DNA of 64,000 bases from JBLUOA01 sp048060095. Its GTDB lineage: Bacteria; Pseudomonadota; Alphaproteobacteria; Rhodobacterales; Rhodobacteraceae. The notes beneath the pieces were generated by a model. It was not told the DNA's origin, searched no databases, and was given only the letters and a program-made list of their open reading frames with translations. Positions 1-7,736 of this stretch are shown here, piece after piece. The stretch lies in NCBI RefSeq assembly GCF_048060095.1, contig NZ_JBLUOA010000004.1, forward strand, positions 124,001-188,000, read 5' to 3'. A program made the translations under genes and the position numbers. The first letter of the stretch is position 1. Every line of letters begins with the position of its first letter.

Positions 1-443
1 ATACTGCGTTCATCTGCGGGCCAGAACCGATGATGCTGGCCATCGCGGGCAGCTTGCGCGATCACGGGCTGGACGACAGCCAGATCAAATTCGAACTTTT
101 CGCAAGTTCCGAACCCGGCCGGGCCAAGCGCAAAGCGGTATCAAAAGACGCGGCCAAAGGCGGCAACGAAACCGCCGCCAAGGTGACGCTCGACGGGGAA
201 AGCCGCAGCTTCAAGATGCCGAAGGATGTGACCCTGCTGGACGCCGCGATTCAGAACAATGTCGACGCACCATTCGCCTGCAAGGCCGGGGTCTGCTCGA
301 CCTGCCGCGCCAAGGTGACGGAGGGCGAGGTTGAAATGGTCACAAACCACGCGCTTGAGGATTACGAGGTCGAGCGCGGCTACGTCCTGACCTGCCAGTG
401 CTACCCGCTGACCGACAGTGTCACATTTGACTACGACCAATAG
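1..443 (+). CDS. paaE: Phenylacetyl-CoA epoxidase reductase subunit PaaE, 3' part
   Basis: The gene is cut by the left edge; the frame is open from base 3. The visible part starts in the ferredoxin-NADP reductase-type module with the CGPEPMM pyridine-nucleotide motif. It continues into a plant-type 2Fe-2S ferredoxin domain with the spaced cysteines of CKAGVCSTC and a last cysteine in VLTCQC. PaaE passes electrons from NADPH to the PaaABCD oxygenase that epoxidises phenylacetyl-CoA in the cytoplasm. paaABCD should lie just left of the window. The next gene follows after 9 bases, so they are probably cotranscribed. Confidence 0.95.
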   Translation, partial: TAFICGPEPMMLAIAGSLRDHGLDDSQIKFELFASSEPGRAKRKAVSKDAAKGGNETAAKVTLDGESRSFKMPKDVTLLDAAIQNNVDAPFACKAGVCSTCRAKVTEGEVEMVTNHALEDYEVERGYVLTCQCYPLTDSVTFDYDQ

Positions 444-452
444 GAGGCCAAG

Positions 453-1214
453 ATGCCAAGCGATATGACGTTAGAGGATTATCTGGCCCAGGGCGGTGTC
501 CTGACCTCCCCCGACAACGCCTCCCCCCGCTACCGCGCCGAGGTCATGCGCCTGATGGCGAGCTTTGTTGACAGTGAGCTTGCCGGGGCCGCCGGGTTTG
601 CCGACATCATCAACGACGCGCCGGGTGTCACCGAACGCATCGCCGCCGCGCGGATCGTGCTGGAAAAGAACGACCACGCCGGGCAGGTGCTAAAGCTGAT
701 GGGCGAATTCGGCGCGAATACCGACCGCTACGCCAATCATCATCCGTGGACGGACCGCCTGCCCCGCGATGCGGATGTCGGCACGGATCGCACGACATCC
801 GACATGCGGCTTGCGGTGTTCAACTATCCGCTCGACGGATGGGTCGATGCCGTCGTGATGAACCTGCTGATGGGCCGAGCCGTCGGTGTTCAACTGGGCG
901 AATACACCCATATTTCCTACCAACCGCTTGCCGAGGCTTTCCGCCGCATCGGGCCGGTCGAAACCCGCCATGCGGAACTGGCCGATGAAGGTGTGGCCGA
1001 CCTGATCGCGAAGGGTGAACAGAAAGCGGTTCAGGCGAGCGTTGACTACTGGTGGCCGCGTGTCGCGCAAAGCTTTGGCAGCAAGGGGTCAAAGCGCACG
1101 GAAACGCTGCGCTCGCTCGGCCTGCGGAAATCCGACAACGCGGACCTTCAGGCGCAGTGGGAATCGGAAACCTCCGAACTGCTGGACGGTCACGGCTTGC
1201 GCGTTCCGGCCTAA
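453..1214 (+). CDS. PaaA-like ferritin-fold protein with altered metal ligands
   Basis: A 253-residue member of the PaaA/PaaC family, shorter than PaaA (about 310-330). It keeps PaaA landmarks: SELAG near residue 42 (PaaA SEIVG), FNYP at 123-126, a second ExxH pair at E170/H173, and a YWWP segment. The first ExxH motif of PaaA (DEAGH) reads D74-H-A-G-Q78 here, so both expected iron ligands in that helix differ. A strong Shine-Dalgarno (GGAGG) precedes the ATG. Its place after paaE suggests a role in the epoxidase complex or a side activity. The altered site suggests a non-canonical or structural role (inference). The stop overlaps the convergent paaR stop by 3 bases. Confidence 0.8.
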   Translation: MPSDMTLEDYLAQGGVLTSPDNASPRYRAEVMRLMASFVDSELAGAAGFADIINDAPGVTERIAAARIVLEKNDHAGQVLKLMGEFGANTDRYANHHPWTDRLPRDADVGTDRTTSDMRLAVFNYPLDGWVDAVVMNLLMGRAVGVQLGEYTHISYQPLAEAFRRIGPVETRHAELADEGVADLIAKGEQKAVQASVDYWWPRVAQSFGSKGSKRTETLRSLGLRKSDNADLQAQWESETSELLDGHGLRVPA

Positions 1215-1807
1215 AGCCCCGCGATCCCGCCGAGCGCCAGTTTGCTGACGAGGTCTGCGTAATCCTCCCGCGCTTTGGTGTCGGCGCCGTGGTTCCACAT
1301 GTAGAACCAGTTCAACATGCCGTAGATCGACATGGTCGTCGCGCGCAGCTTGTTTTTGTCGCCGTCAAACACCTCGGGCGCGATATTGGCGATGATATTG
1401 TCAACATGGCGCACAAGATCGACTTGGTAGGAACGTAAAACCGTTTGCTGCGCGGGCGGCAAGTAGCGGATCGAACTCGCCTGAAGCCGGTGTTCGTCAT
1501 CGGCACCCTGATAGGCCAGCATGATTTCCCGCACTGTCGCGGAAAGCTGTTCGGCGGGGGGCAGCGCGGCGATATCCATCTCGCAGATCCGGTCGCGCAG
1601 GGCGGACAGGTAGCTGCCGAGAATGTCGAACAGGATGTCGTCCTTGCTGCTGTAATAGTGGTAGATATTGGCCTTTGAAATCTCGCACGCCTGCGCCACG
1701 CGACTGACCGAGGCTCGGTCGAACCCGTCCTCCGCAAAGATGCGCGCCGCCCGCGTCAGGATCAAACGGCGCTTTTCATCGTGGTCTTTTGCAATCGTCC
1801 GGGCCAC
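1211..1807 (-). CDS. paaR: TetR-family regulator of phenylacetate degradation (PaaR-like)
   Basis: 198 residues. The N-terminal TetR helix-turn-helix is clear (VSRVAQACEISKANIYHYY), followed by an all-helical ligand domain. It begins one base after the paaK stop and so is the last gene of the minus-strand paaG-paaI-paaK-paaR operon. TetR-type PaaR proteins repress paa genes and are released by phenylacetyl-CoA or a related CoA thioester. The function is assigned from family plus location; the palindrome at 4409-4422 is a plausible binding site. Confidence 0.88.
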   Translation of the reverse strand: MARTIAKDHDEKRRLILTRAARIFAEDGFDRASVSRVAQACEISKANIYHYYSSKDDILFDILGSYLSALRDRICEMDIAALPPAEQLSATVREIMLAYQGADDEHRLQASSIRYLPPAQQTVLRSYQVDLVRHVDNIIANIAPEVFDGDKNKLRATTMSIYGMLNWFYMWNHGADTKAREDYADLVSKLALGGIAGL

Positions 1808-3121
1808 TCAGCGTTCCTTCGGGCGGTTGTCGACAACACGCTGCGCCTTGCCTTCGGACCGCGCGACATCACCGGGATCGCCCACGTCGATTTCGGTCGA
1901 GATGCCAATAACATCCTTGATCCGCTTGGTCAGCATCCGCGCGGCGGCAGTCTTGCTGAGTTCATCCGCTGCGTCCGGCATCGCCTCCACATGCACACGC
2001 ATCGCGTCCATGCGACCCGCGCGGTAGAGTTCGATCTGGAAATGCGGCGCAAGGCCGCCGGTCGCCATCAACTGTTCCTCGATCTGCGTCGGGAAGACGT
2101 TGACACCGCGCAGGATGATCATGTCGTCGGACCGCCCGGTGATCTTTTCCATCCGTCGCATCGACCGCGCGGTGCCGGGCAGCAGCCGGGTCAGGTCGCG
2201 CGTGCGATACCGGATCATCGGCAACCCTTCCTTGGTCAGCGTGGTGAACACCAGCTCTCCGGTTTCGCTGTCCTCGACCGGTTCTCCGGTTTCCGGGTTG
2301 ATGATCTCGGGGTAGAAGTGATCCTCCCAGATGTGCAGCCCGTCCTTGGTTTCCACACACTCGTTCGCAACGCCCGGCCCCATGATCTCGGACAGGCCGT
2401 AGATATCGACAGCATGCATGTCAAACGCCTGCTCGACCTCCTCGCGCATCGCGTTTGTCCACGGCTCCGCCCCGAATACCCCCACGCGGAGGGAGCTTTC
2501 GCGCGGATCAAGCCCCTGTTTGTTAAACTCCTCAAGGATATTCAGCATGTAGGACGGCGTGACCATGATCGCGTCCGGCTTGAAATCGTTGATCAAGGTC
2601 ACCTGCCGGGGAGTCATGCCACCCGACACAGGCACCACCGTTGCGCCCAGCCGCTCGATCCCGACATGCGCGCCCAGCCCGCCGGTGAACAACCCGTAAC
2701 CGTAGGCGTTGTGAACCATGTCGCCGGGCCGGATGCCCGAGGCCCGCAGCGACCGCGCGACCATATTTGCGAATAGATCGCAGTCATTCTTGGTGTAGCC
2801 CACGACCGTCGCCTTGCCCGTCGTGCCCGAAGACGCATGGATGCGCACGATCTGTTCGCGCGGCACGGCGAACAGGCCGAACGGGTAGTGATCGCGCAGG
2901 TCATTCTTGTAGGTGAACGGGAATTTCGCAAGGTCTTTCAAGGATTTGAGGTCATCGGGATGAACGCCTGCCTCATCGAACCGCTGCTTGTACATCGGCA
3001 CGTTGTCATAGGCGTGTTTCAGCGACCATTTCAGGCGGTCAAGCTGCAGCACTTCGATTTCATCACGCGAGGCGACTTCGATCGGCTCCAGGTCTGACTT
3101 CTTCGGTGCGATGTCTTTCAT
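1808..3121 (-). CDS. paaK: Phenylacetate-CoA ligase
   Basis: 437 residues, the usual PaaK length. It carries the adenylate-forming signature ASSGTTGKATVVGYT near residue 95 and the downstream AMP-binding motif YGLSEIMGPG. It activates phenylacetate with ATP and CoA in the cytoplasm, the first committed step of the aerobic paa pathway. The start has GAGGAACCG just upstream. It lies 9 bases after paaI and directly before paaR. Confidence 0.95.
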   Translation of the reverse strand: MKDIAPKKSDLEPIEVASRDEIEVLQLDRLKWSLKHAYDNVPMYKQRFDEAGVHPDDLKSLKDLAKFPFTYKNDLRDHYPFGLFAVPREQIVRIHASSGTTGKATVVGYTKNDCDLFANMVARSLRASGIRPGDMVHNAYGYGLFTGGLGAHVGIERLGATVVPVSGGMTPRQVTLINDFKPDAIMVTPSYMLNILEEFNKQGLDPRESSLRVGVFGAEPWTNAMREEVEQAFDMHAVDIYGLSEIMGPGVANECVETKDGLHIWEDHFYPEIINPETGEPVEDSETGELVFTTLTKEGLPMIRYRTRDLTRLLPGTARSMRRMEKITGRSDDMIILRGVNVFPTQIEEQLMATGGLAPHFQIELYRAGRMDAMRVHVEAMPDAADELSKTAAARMLTKRIKDVIGISTEIDVGDPGDVARSEGKAQRVVDNRPKER

Positions 3122-3130
3122 CGGTTCCTC

Positions 3131-3565
3131 CTAACTCTCGCCTTCGTCGAATAACTGACCCTTGATCGCTCGCGAGGCGCCGCGGAATTCGGCGACCGCC
3201 TGCCCCTCCTGATTGCGGACGGTCACGTCATAGATACCGCTGCGCCCGCTCAGGCTGACCTCTCGCGCCTCGGCGGTCAGCCGGTCGCCCAGACGGGCGG
3301 GCGCGATATAGGTGATGGTGTTGTGCTGTGCGACGGTCGATTGATTGCGACTGTTGCAGGCGAAGGCGAACGCGCTGTCGGCGAGCGAAAAAGTTACGCC
3401 GCCGTGGCAAATGTCGTGGCCGTTGACGTGCTGCTCGGCCACCGTCAGTGCGAGCGTTGCGCGGCCCTCGTCAACCTCAACCAGCTCCATCCCGAACCAG
3501 CCAGAGGCGCGGTCGTCCGACCACATCGCCGCCGCGGCCTTTTCTGCCCGCTGTTTTGGCGTCAT
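3131..3565 (-). CDS. paaI: Hotdog-fold acyl-CoA thioesterase PaaI
   Basis: 144 residues with the hotdog thioesterase motif NGHDICHGGVTFSLADSAFA, including the HGG and the conserved Asp of the LAD segment. PaaI hydrolyses (hydroxy)phenylacetyl-CoA or dead-end ring-epoxide CoA thioesters, freeing trapped CoA. Its ATG overlaps the paaG stop by 4 bases (ATGA), which indicates translational coupling. Confidence 0.93.
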   Translation of the reverse strand: MTPKQRAEKAAAAMWSDDRASGWFGMELVEVDEGRATLALTVAEQHVNGHDICHGGVTFSLADSAFAFACNSRNQSTVAQHNTITYIAPARLGDRLTAEAREVSLSGRSGIYDVTVRNQEGQAVAEFRGASRAIKGQLFDEGES

Positions 3566-4365
3566 GTGCGCCCCCCGGTGAATTTTGGCGCACGCTTTTC
3601 CAGAAACGCGCTGACACCTTCGGCGTAATCCTGCGTCTGACCGCAGGTCTTCTGGCTTGCCGCCTCTTGGTCAAGCTGCGCATTAAGGCTGTTGGTCGCG
3701 GCGGCTTGGATCGCCTGTTTCGTCATGCCAAGGCCAACCGTCGGCCCCTCGGCAAGCTGCGTGGCAAGCGCCCGCGCCTCGTCCATCAGCGTGTTGTCCG
3801 GTACGGCTTTCCAGATCAGCCCCCACTCCGCCGCTTTGGCTGCCTGTAGCGGTTCCGCCGTCAGGGCAAGCGCTTTGGCCCGCGCTTCGCCCAGAAGACG
3901 GGTCAGCGACCAGCTTCCGCCCGCATCGGGGACAAGCCCGACCTTGGCGAAGGATTGGATGAACTTCGCGCTTTCCGCCGCCAGAACGATGTCACACGCC
4001 AGCGCCACGTTCGCCCCTGCCCCGGCCGCGACGCCATTGACGGCGCATACCACGGGAAAATCGAGCGACCGGATCAGCCGGATCAACGGGTTGTAGAATT
4101 TAGTGAGCGTCAGGCTCAGGTCCGGGGGGCCGTCCATCTTGGCTGGATCACGGTCGCCCAGATCCTGCCCCGCGCAAAATCCGCGCCCTGCCCCGGTCAG
4201 TAGGATCGCCCGCGCACCCGTTTCGCGGGCCTGTTCGATAGCGGCAAACAGCGCGCGGTGCATGTCGTCGTTGAAGCTGTTCAGGCGATCCGGGCGGTTC
4301 AGCGTAATTTCCACCAGATCGCCGGTCCGGTTCACCAGAATCGTTTCGGCATTCGTTTCGGCCAT
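3562..4365 (-). CDS. paaG: Ring epoxide isomerase / enoyl-CoA isomerase PaaG
   Basis: A crotonase-family protein (267 residues from the chosen start) with the oxyanion-hole segments GRGFCAGQDLG and NGVAAGAGANVALACD and a VPDAGGSW motif typical of PaaG. PaaG isomerises 1,2-epoxyphenylacetyl-CoA to the oxepin and later shifts a double bond in the ring-opened chain. The frame stays open to 4425, but the ATG at 4365 is preceded by a GGGG-containing ribosome site and aligns with family N termini. It is the first gene of the minus-strand paa operon. Confidence 0.93.
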   Translation of the reverse strand: MAETNAETILVNRTGDLVEITLNRPDRLNSFNDDMHRALFAAIEQARETGARAILLTGAGRGFCAGQDLGDRDPAKMDGPPDLSLTLTKFYNPLIRLIRSLDFPVVCAVNGVAAGAGANVALACDIVLAAESAKFIQSFAKVGLVPDAGGSWSLTRLLGEARAKALALTAEPLQAAKAAEWGLIWKAVPDNTLMDEARALATQLAEGPTVGLGMTKQAIQAAATNSLNAQLDQEAASQKTCGQTQDYAEGVSAFLEKRAPKFTGGRT

Positions 4366-4408
4366 TTTATTGCCCCGTGACAGCGAAATCTTAAAAAGTC
4401 TTGCATAA

Positions 4409-4422
4409 ACCGTCCGGTTGGT
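4409..4422. promoter_or_regulatory. Candidate PaaR operator between divergent paa arms
   Basis: The sequence ACCGTCCGGTTGGT is a 14-base imperfect palindrome of form ACCnnCCGGnnGGT. It sits in the 103-base gap between paaG (minus) and the FadB-like gene (plus). Its position would let one TetR dimer control both promoters. The link to PaaR is inference. Confidence 0.55.
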
Positions 4423-4468
4423 CAATTAATAATGAAGACTTCACGATTCTTTCCGACGGGGGTTTGGC

Positions 4469-6505
4469 ATGGCATCACAGGGTCCGGTGACAGTCGCGCA
4501 TGAAGGAGATGTTGCGTGGGTGACGATTGACAACCCACCAGTCAACGCGACCTCGACTGCCGTGCGCAAAGGGCTTGCCGATGCGGTGGCCGCTGTTGAT
4601 GGCGCGCGTGTTGCGGTGTTGATCTGCGCCGGAAAAACCTTCGTCGCGGGTGGCGACATGTCCGAATTCGATGCCCCGCCGGTCGAACCCCACCTGCCCG
4701 ATGTCGTTCAGATGATCGAAGACAGCGATGTGCCTTTCGTTGCGACGATGCACGGCAACGTGCTGGGCGGCGGGCTGGAAATCGCGTTGGCCTGTGCATG
4801 GCGGATCGCCGCGAAAGGCACGCGGTTCGGCCTGCCCGAAGTCAATGTTGGCCTGATCCCCGGCGCGGGCGGCACACAGCGCCTGCCGCGTCTTGTCGGG
4901 CTGGATCTGGCGATTGACATGGCTGCGTCGGGTAGGATCGCCGATGCCGAAGCCATGAAAGCCTCCGGTGCAATCGACATGATCGCCGATGGCGACGTCA
5001 CCGACGCCGCCCGCGATTTCGTTGCGAACCTGCCCGACCGCCCCATCCCGGTCAGCGCCCGCGACGTGCCGCTGATGGACGACGACGCACTTGAAGACAA
5101 GACCGCCGCCATCCGCAAAAAGGCGCGGGGTCAACACTCCCCCATCTTGAATATCGAGGCGCTGCTATGGTCTCGCCTGCCGTTCGCGGAAGGGCAGCCA
5201 AAAGAACGTGCGCAGCACCTGAAACTGCGTGACTCAGCCGAATCCCGCGCGCTGCGGCACGCGTTTTTCGCCGAACGCACCGTGGCAAGGCCCGACGCCA
5301 TCGCCGAGGCCACCCCCCGCGACCTCGACCGCATCGCCGTCGTCGGCGGCGGGCTGATGGGCGCGGGGATCGCCACCGCAGCCCTGTCGGCAGGCTATAC
5401 GGTCACGCTGATCGAACGCGATGATGACAGCGTAGCGGCGGCGCGCGACCGGGTGCACGGCAACCTCGACGGGGCGCTCAAACGCGGGAAGGTGACGGAA
5501 GAGAAGCTCGCCGACCAGAAATCCCGCTTTGCCACCGCCTCGGACCATTCCGCCGCTGAGGGCCACGACCTTGCCATCGAAGCGGTGTTCGAAGATGTCG
5601 CGATCAAGCAGGAGGTCTTTGCCAAGCTCGCCGACGCGGTGGACGACAATGCGATCCTCGCGACCAACACCTCCTACCTAGATCCGCTCGATATCTTCGA
5701 CGGTATCCCGAACCCCGAACGCTGCCTTGGCCTGCATTTCTTCAGCCCCGCCCACATCATGAAACTGCTTGAGATCGTGAAGACCCCGGATACCAGCGCC
5801 GAGGTGCTTGCGACCGGGTTCGCGCTTGGCAAGCGGCTGCGCAAGGTCGCGGTGCTGTCGGGCATCTGCGACGGATTCATCGGCAACCGGATGCTGGCCG
5901 CGTATCGGCGGGCGGCGGAATACCTGCTGGCCGACGGGGCGCTGCCGCACGAGGTTGACGGCGCGATGCGTGCCTTCGGGTTTGCGATGGGCCCGTTTGA
6001 GGTGCAGGATCTGACCGGCCTGCAAATTGCCTGGGCCAACCGCAAGCGCAACACCGACACCCGCGACCCCGACGAACGCTATGTGACGATCTCGGATCAG
6101 TTGTGCGAGGCGGACAGGCTTGGCCAACGCTCCGGCAAGGGGTGGTATCGGTATGAGGACGGCAGCCGCACCCCCCAGCGCGATCCGGAGGTCGAGGCTC
6201 TGATCGAAGCCTATTCCGAAAAGCGCGGGATCGAACGGCGCAGCTTCACCGCGGCCGAGATTTCGGACCGCCTGCTGGCGGTGCTGGCGAACGAAGGCGC
6301 GCGGATCGTCGAAGAAGGGATCGCCGAACGCGACTCCGATGTCGATATGGTGCAGATCCACGGCTACGGTTTTCCGCGCTGGCGCGGCGGGCCGATGCAA
6401 TACGCGGCCGAAATCGGCTGGGACGAAACCGCGCTGCATATGCAGACCGTCGCGGCGGAAAGCCCCGGATCATGGACCCTCGCCGACCGGATAGCGGCAC
6501 AGTGA
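4469..6505 (+). CDS. Bifunctional enoyl-CoA hydratase / 3-hydroxyacyl-CoA dehydrogenase (FadB-like)
   Basis: 678 residues. The N-terminal crotonase domain (about 1-190) has both catalytic-region segments, GNVLGGGLEIALACAW and LPEVNVGLIPGAGGTQRL. The central 3-hydroxyacyl-CoA dehydrogenase domain starts near residue 290 with the NAD motif VVGGGLMGAGIA and has LHFFSPAHIMKLLEIV with the catalytic His. Two C-terminal dehydrogenase repeats follow. In this locus it probably does the work of separate PaaF and PaaH on the ring-opened dehydroadipyl-CoA chain. The stop is followed at once by the P450 start, with no spacer. Confidence 0.9.
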   Translation: MASQGPVTVAHEGDVAWVTIDNPPVNATSTAVRKGLADAVAAVDGARVAVLICAGKTFVAGGDMSEFDAPPVEPHLPDVVQMIEDSDVPFVATMHGNVLGGGLEIALACAWRIAAKGTRFGLPEVNVGLIPGAGGTQRLPRLVGLDLAIDMAASGRIADAEAMKASGAIDMIADGDVTDAARDFVANLPDRPIPVSARDVPLMDDDALEDKTAAIRKKARGQHSPILNIEALLWSRLPFAEGQPKERAQHLKLRDSAESRALRHAFFAERTVARPDAIAEATPRDLDRIAVVGGGLMGAGIATAALSAGYTVTLIERDDDSVAAARDRVHGNLDGALKRGKVTEEKLADQKSRFATASDHSAAEGHDLAIEAVFEDVAIKQEVFAKLADAVDDNAILATNTSYLDPLDIFDGIPNPERCLGLHFFSPAHIMKLLEIVKTPDTSAEVLATGFALGKRLRKVAVLSGICDGFIGNRMLAAYRRAAEYLLADGALPHEVDGAMRAFGFAMGPFEVQDLTGLQIAWANRKRNTDTRDPDERYVTISDQLCEADRLGQRSGKGWYRYEDGSRTPQRDPEVEALIEAYSEKRGIERRSFTAAEISDRLLAVLANEGARIVEEGIAERDSDVDMVQIHGYGFPRWRGGPMQYAAEIGWDETALHMQTVAAESPGSWTLADRIAAQ

Positions 6506-7726
6506 ATGGAAAGCGTCAGAACAGATGAAGCGATGCGTTTCGAACTGACAGACTTGCCGGACGGGTTTCACGAAAACCCCTATCCGCATTACCGCGCCCT
6601 GCGCGAAACGGCCCCGGCGCATCGGCTGGCGGACGGGTCGGTCATCCTGTCGCGCCATGCGGATCTTGTGACGGTTTACCGCGATACGACCAAGTATATT
6701 TCCGACAAGAAATCCGTGTTTGGCCCAAAATACGGCGAAGATTCTGCACTTTTTGAACATCACACGACATCGCTGGTGTTCAACGACCCACCGCTCCATA
6801 CGCGGGTCCGGCAGATCATGGTCGGCGCAATGAACCCCCGCGCGCTTGAGGGGATGCGGCCGGGTCTGATCACGCTGGTCGACCGTCTGCTCGATCGGCT
6901 TGAAGGGCAGGACACGCCCGACCTGATCGAGGATTTCGCCGGCGCCATCCCGATTGAAATCATCGGCAACCTGTTCGACATCCCGCATGACCTGCGCGGT
7001 CCGCTCAGGGACTGGTCGCTGGCCATTCTCGGCGCGCTGGAACCGCAATTGACCGAGGAGCAGGAGGCGCGCGGCAATCGCGCCGTGACCGACTTTGCCG
7101 CCTTCCTGGCCGACATCATCGCCGACCGCCGCAAGCGCCCCGGCGACCCGGAAACCGACGTGCTGACACGGCTGATGCAGGGGGACGACACCGGCCAGCT
7201 TAGCCCGGTCGAGCTGACGCAGAACTGCATCTTCATCCTGAACGCGGGCCATGAGACGACGACGAACCTGATCGGCAACGGCCTGTGGCTGCTTGACCGG
7301 CACCGCGACGCGCGGGCGGCCCTGCTGGCCGAACCGGCGATGACCCCGACCGCCGTTGACGAGGTGCTGCGGATGGAAAGTTCCAACCAGTTCGGCAATC
7401 GCCTGACGACGGAAGAGGTGAGGTTTCACGGCGAAACCTTCCCCGCGGGGACGGATTTGCATCTGTGCATCGGCGCGGCCAACCGCGACCCGGCGGTGTT
7501 TGACGATCCGGACACATTCAAACCCGACCGCCGCCCGAATCGGCATCTTGCCTTCGGCAGCGGCCCGCATACCTGCGTCGGCCTGACGCTGGCGCGGATG
7601 GAGGGGGCCGTAGCATTTGACCGGTTCCTGCGCCGCTTCCCGAACTACGTATTGACCGAGGGGGCCGAGCGCGGCAACCGCATCCGCTTTCGCGGATTTG
7701 CCCACCTGCCCGCCCACCTGAATTAA
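6506..7726 (+). CDS. Soluble bacterial cytochrome P450
   Basis: 406 residues, the normal length for a class I bacterial P450. The I-helix oxygen-activation motif AGHETT is at 247-252. The K-helix ExxR is in EVLRME. The haem loop FGSGPHTCVG has its axial Cys at about residue 357. There is no membrane anchor, so it is cytosolic and needs separate redox partners. No ferredoxin or ferredoxin reductase lies beside it except PaaE at the left edge. It starts on the base after the FadB-like stop and ends 10 bases before paaZ, so it is inside the paa operon. Its substrate is unknown. Confidence 0.93.
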   Translation: MESVRTDEAMRFELTDLPDGFHENPYPHYRALRETAPAHRLADGSVILSRHADLVTVYRDTTKYISDKKSVFGPKYGEDSALFEHHTTSLVFNDPPLHTRVRQIMVGAMNPRALEGMRPGLITLVDRLLDRLEGQDTPDLIEDFAGAIPIEIIGNLFDIPHDLRGPLRDWSLAILGALEPQLTEEQEARGNRAVTDFAAFLADIIADRRKRPGDPETDVLTRLMQGDDTGQLSPVELTQNCIFILNAGHETTTNLIGNGLWLLDRHRDARAALLAEPAMTPTAVDEVLRMESSNQFGNRLTTEEVRFHGETFPAGTDLHLCIGAANRDPAVFDDPDTFKPDRRPNRHLAFGSGPHTCVGLTLARMEGAVAFDRFLRRFPNYVLTEGAERGNRIRFRGFAHLPAHLN

Positions 7727-7736
7727 GGAGCATGAT

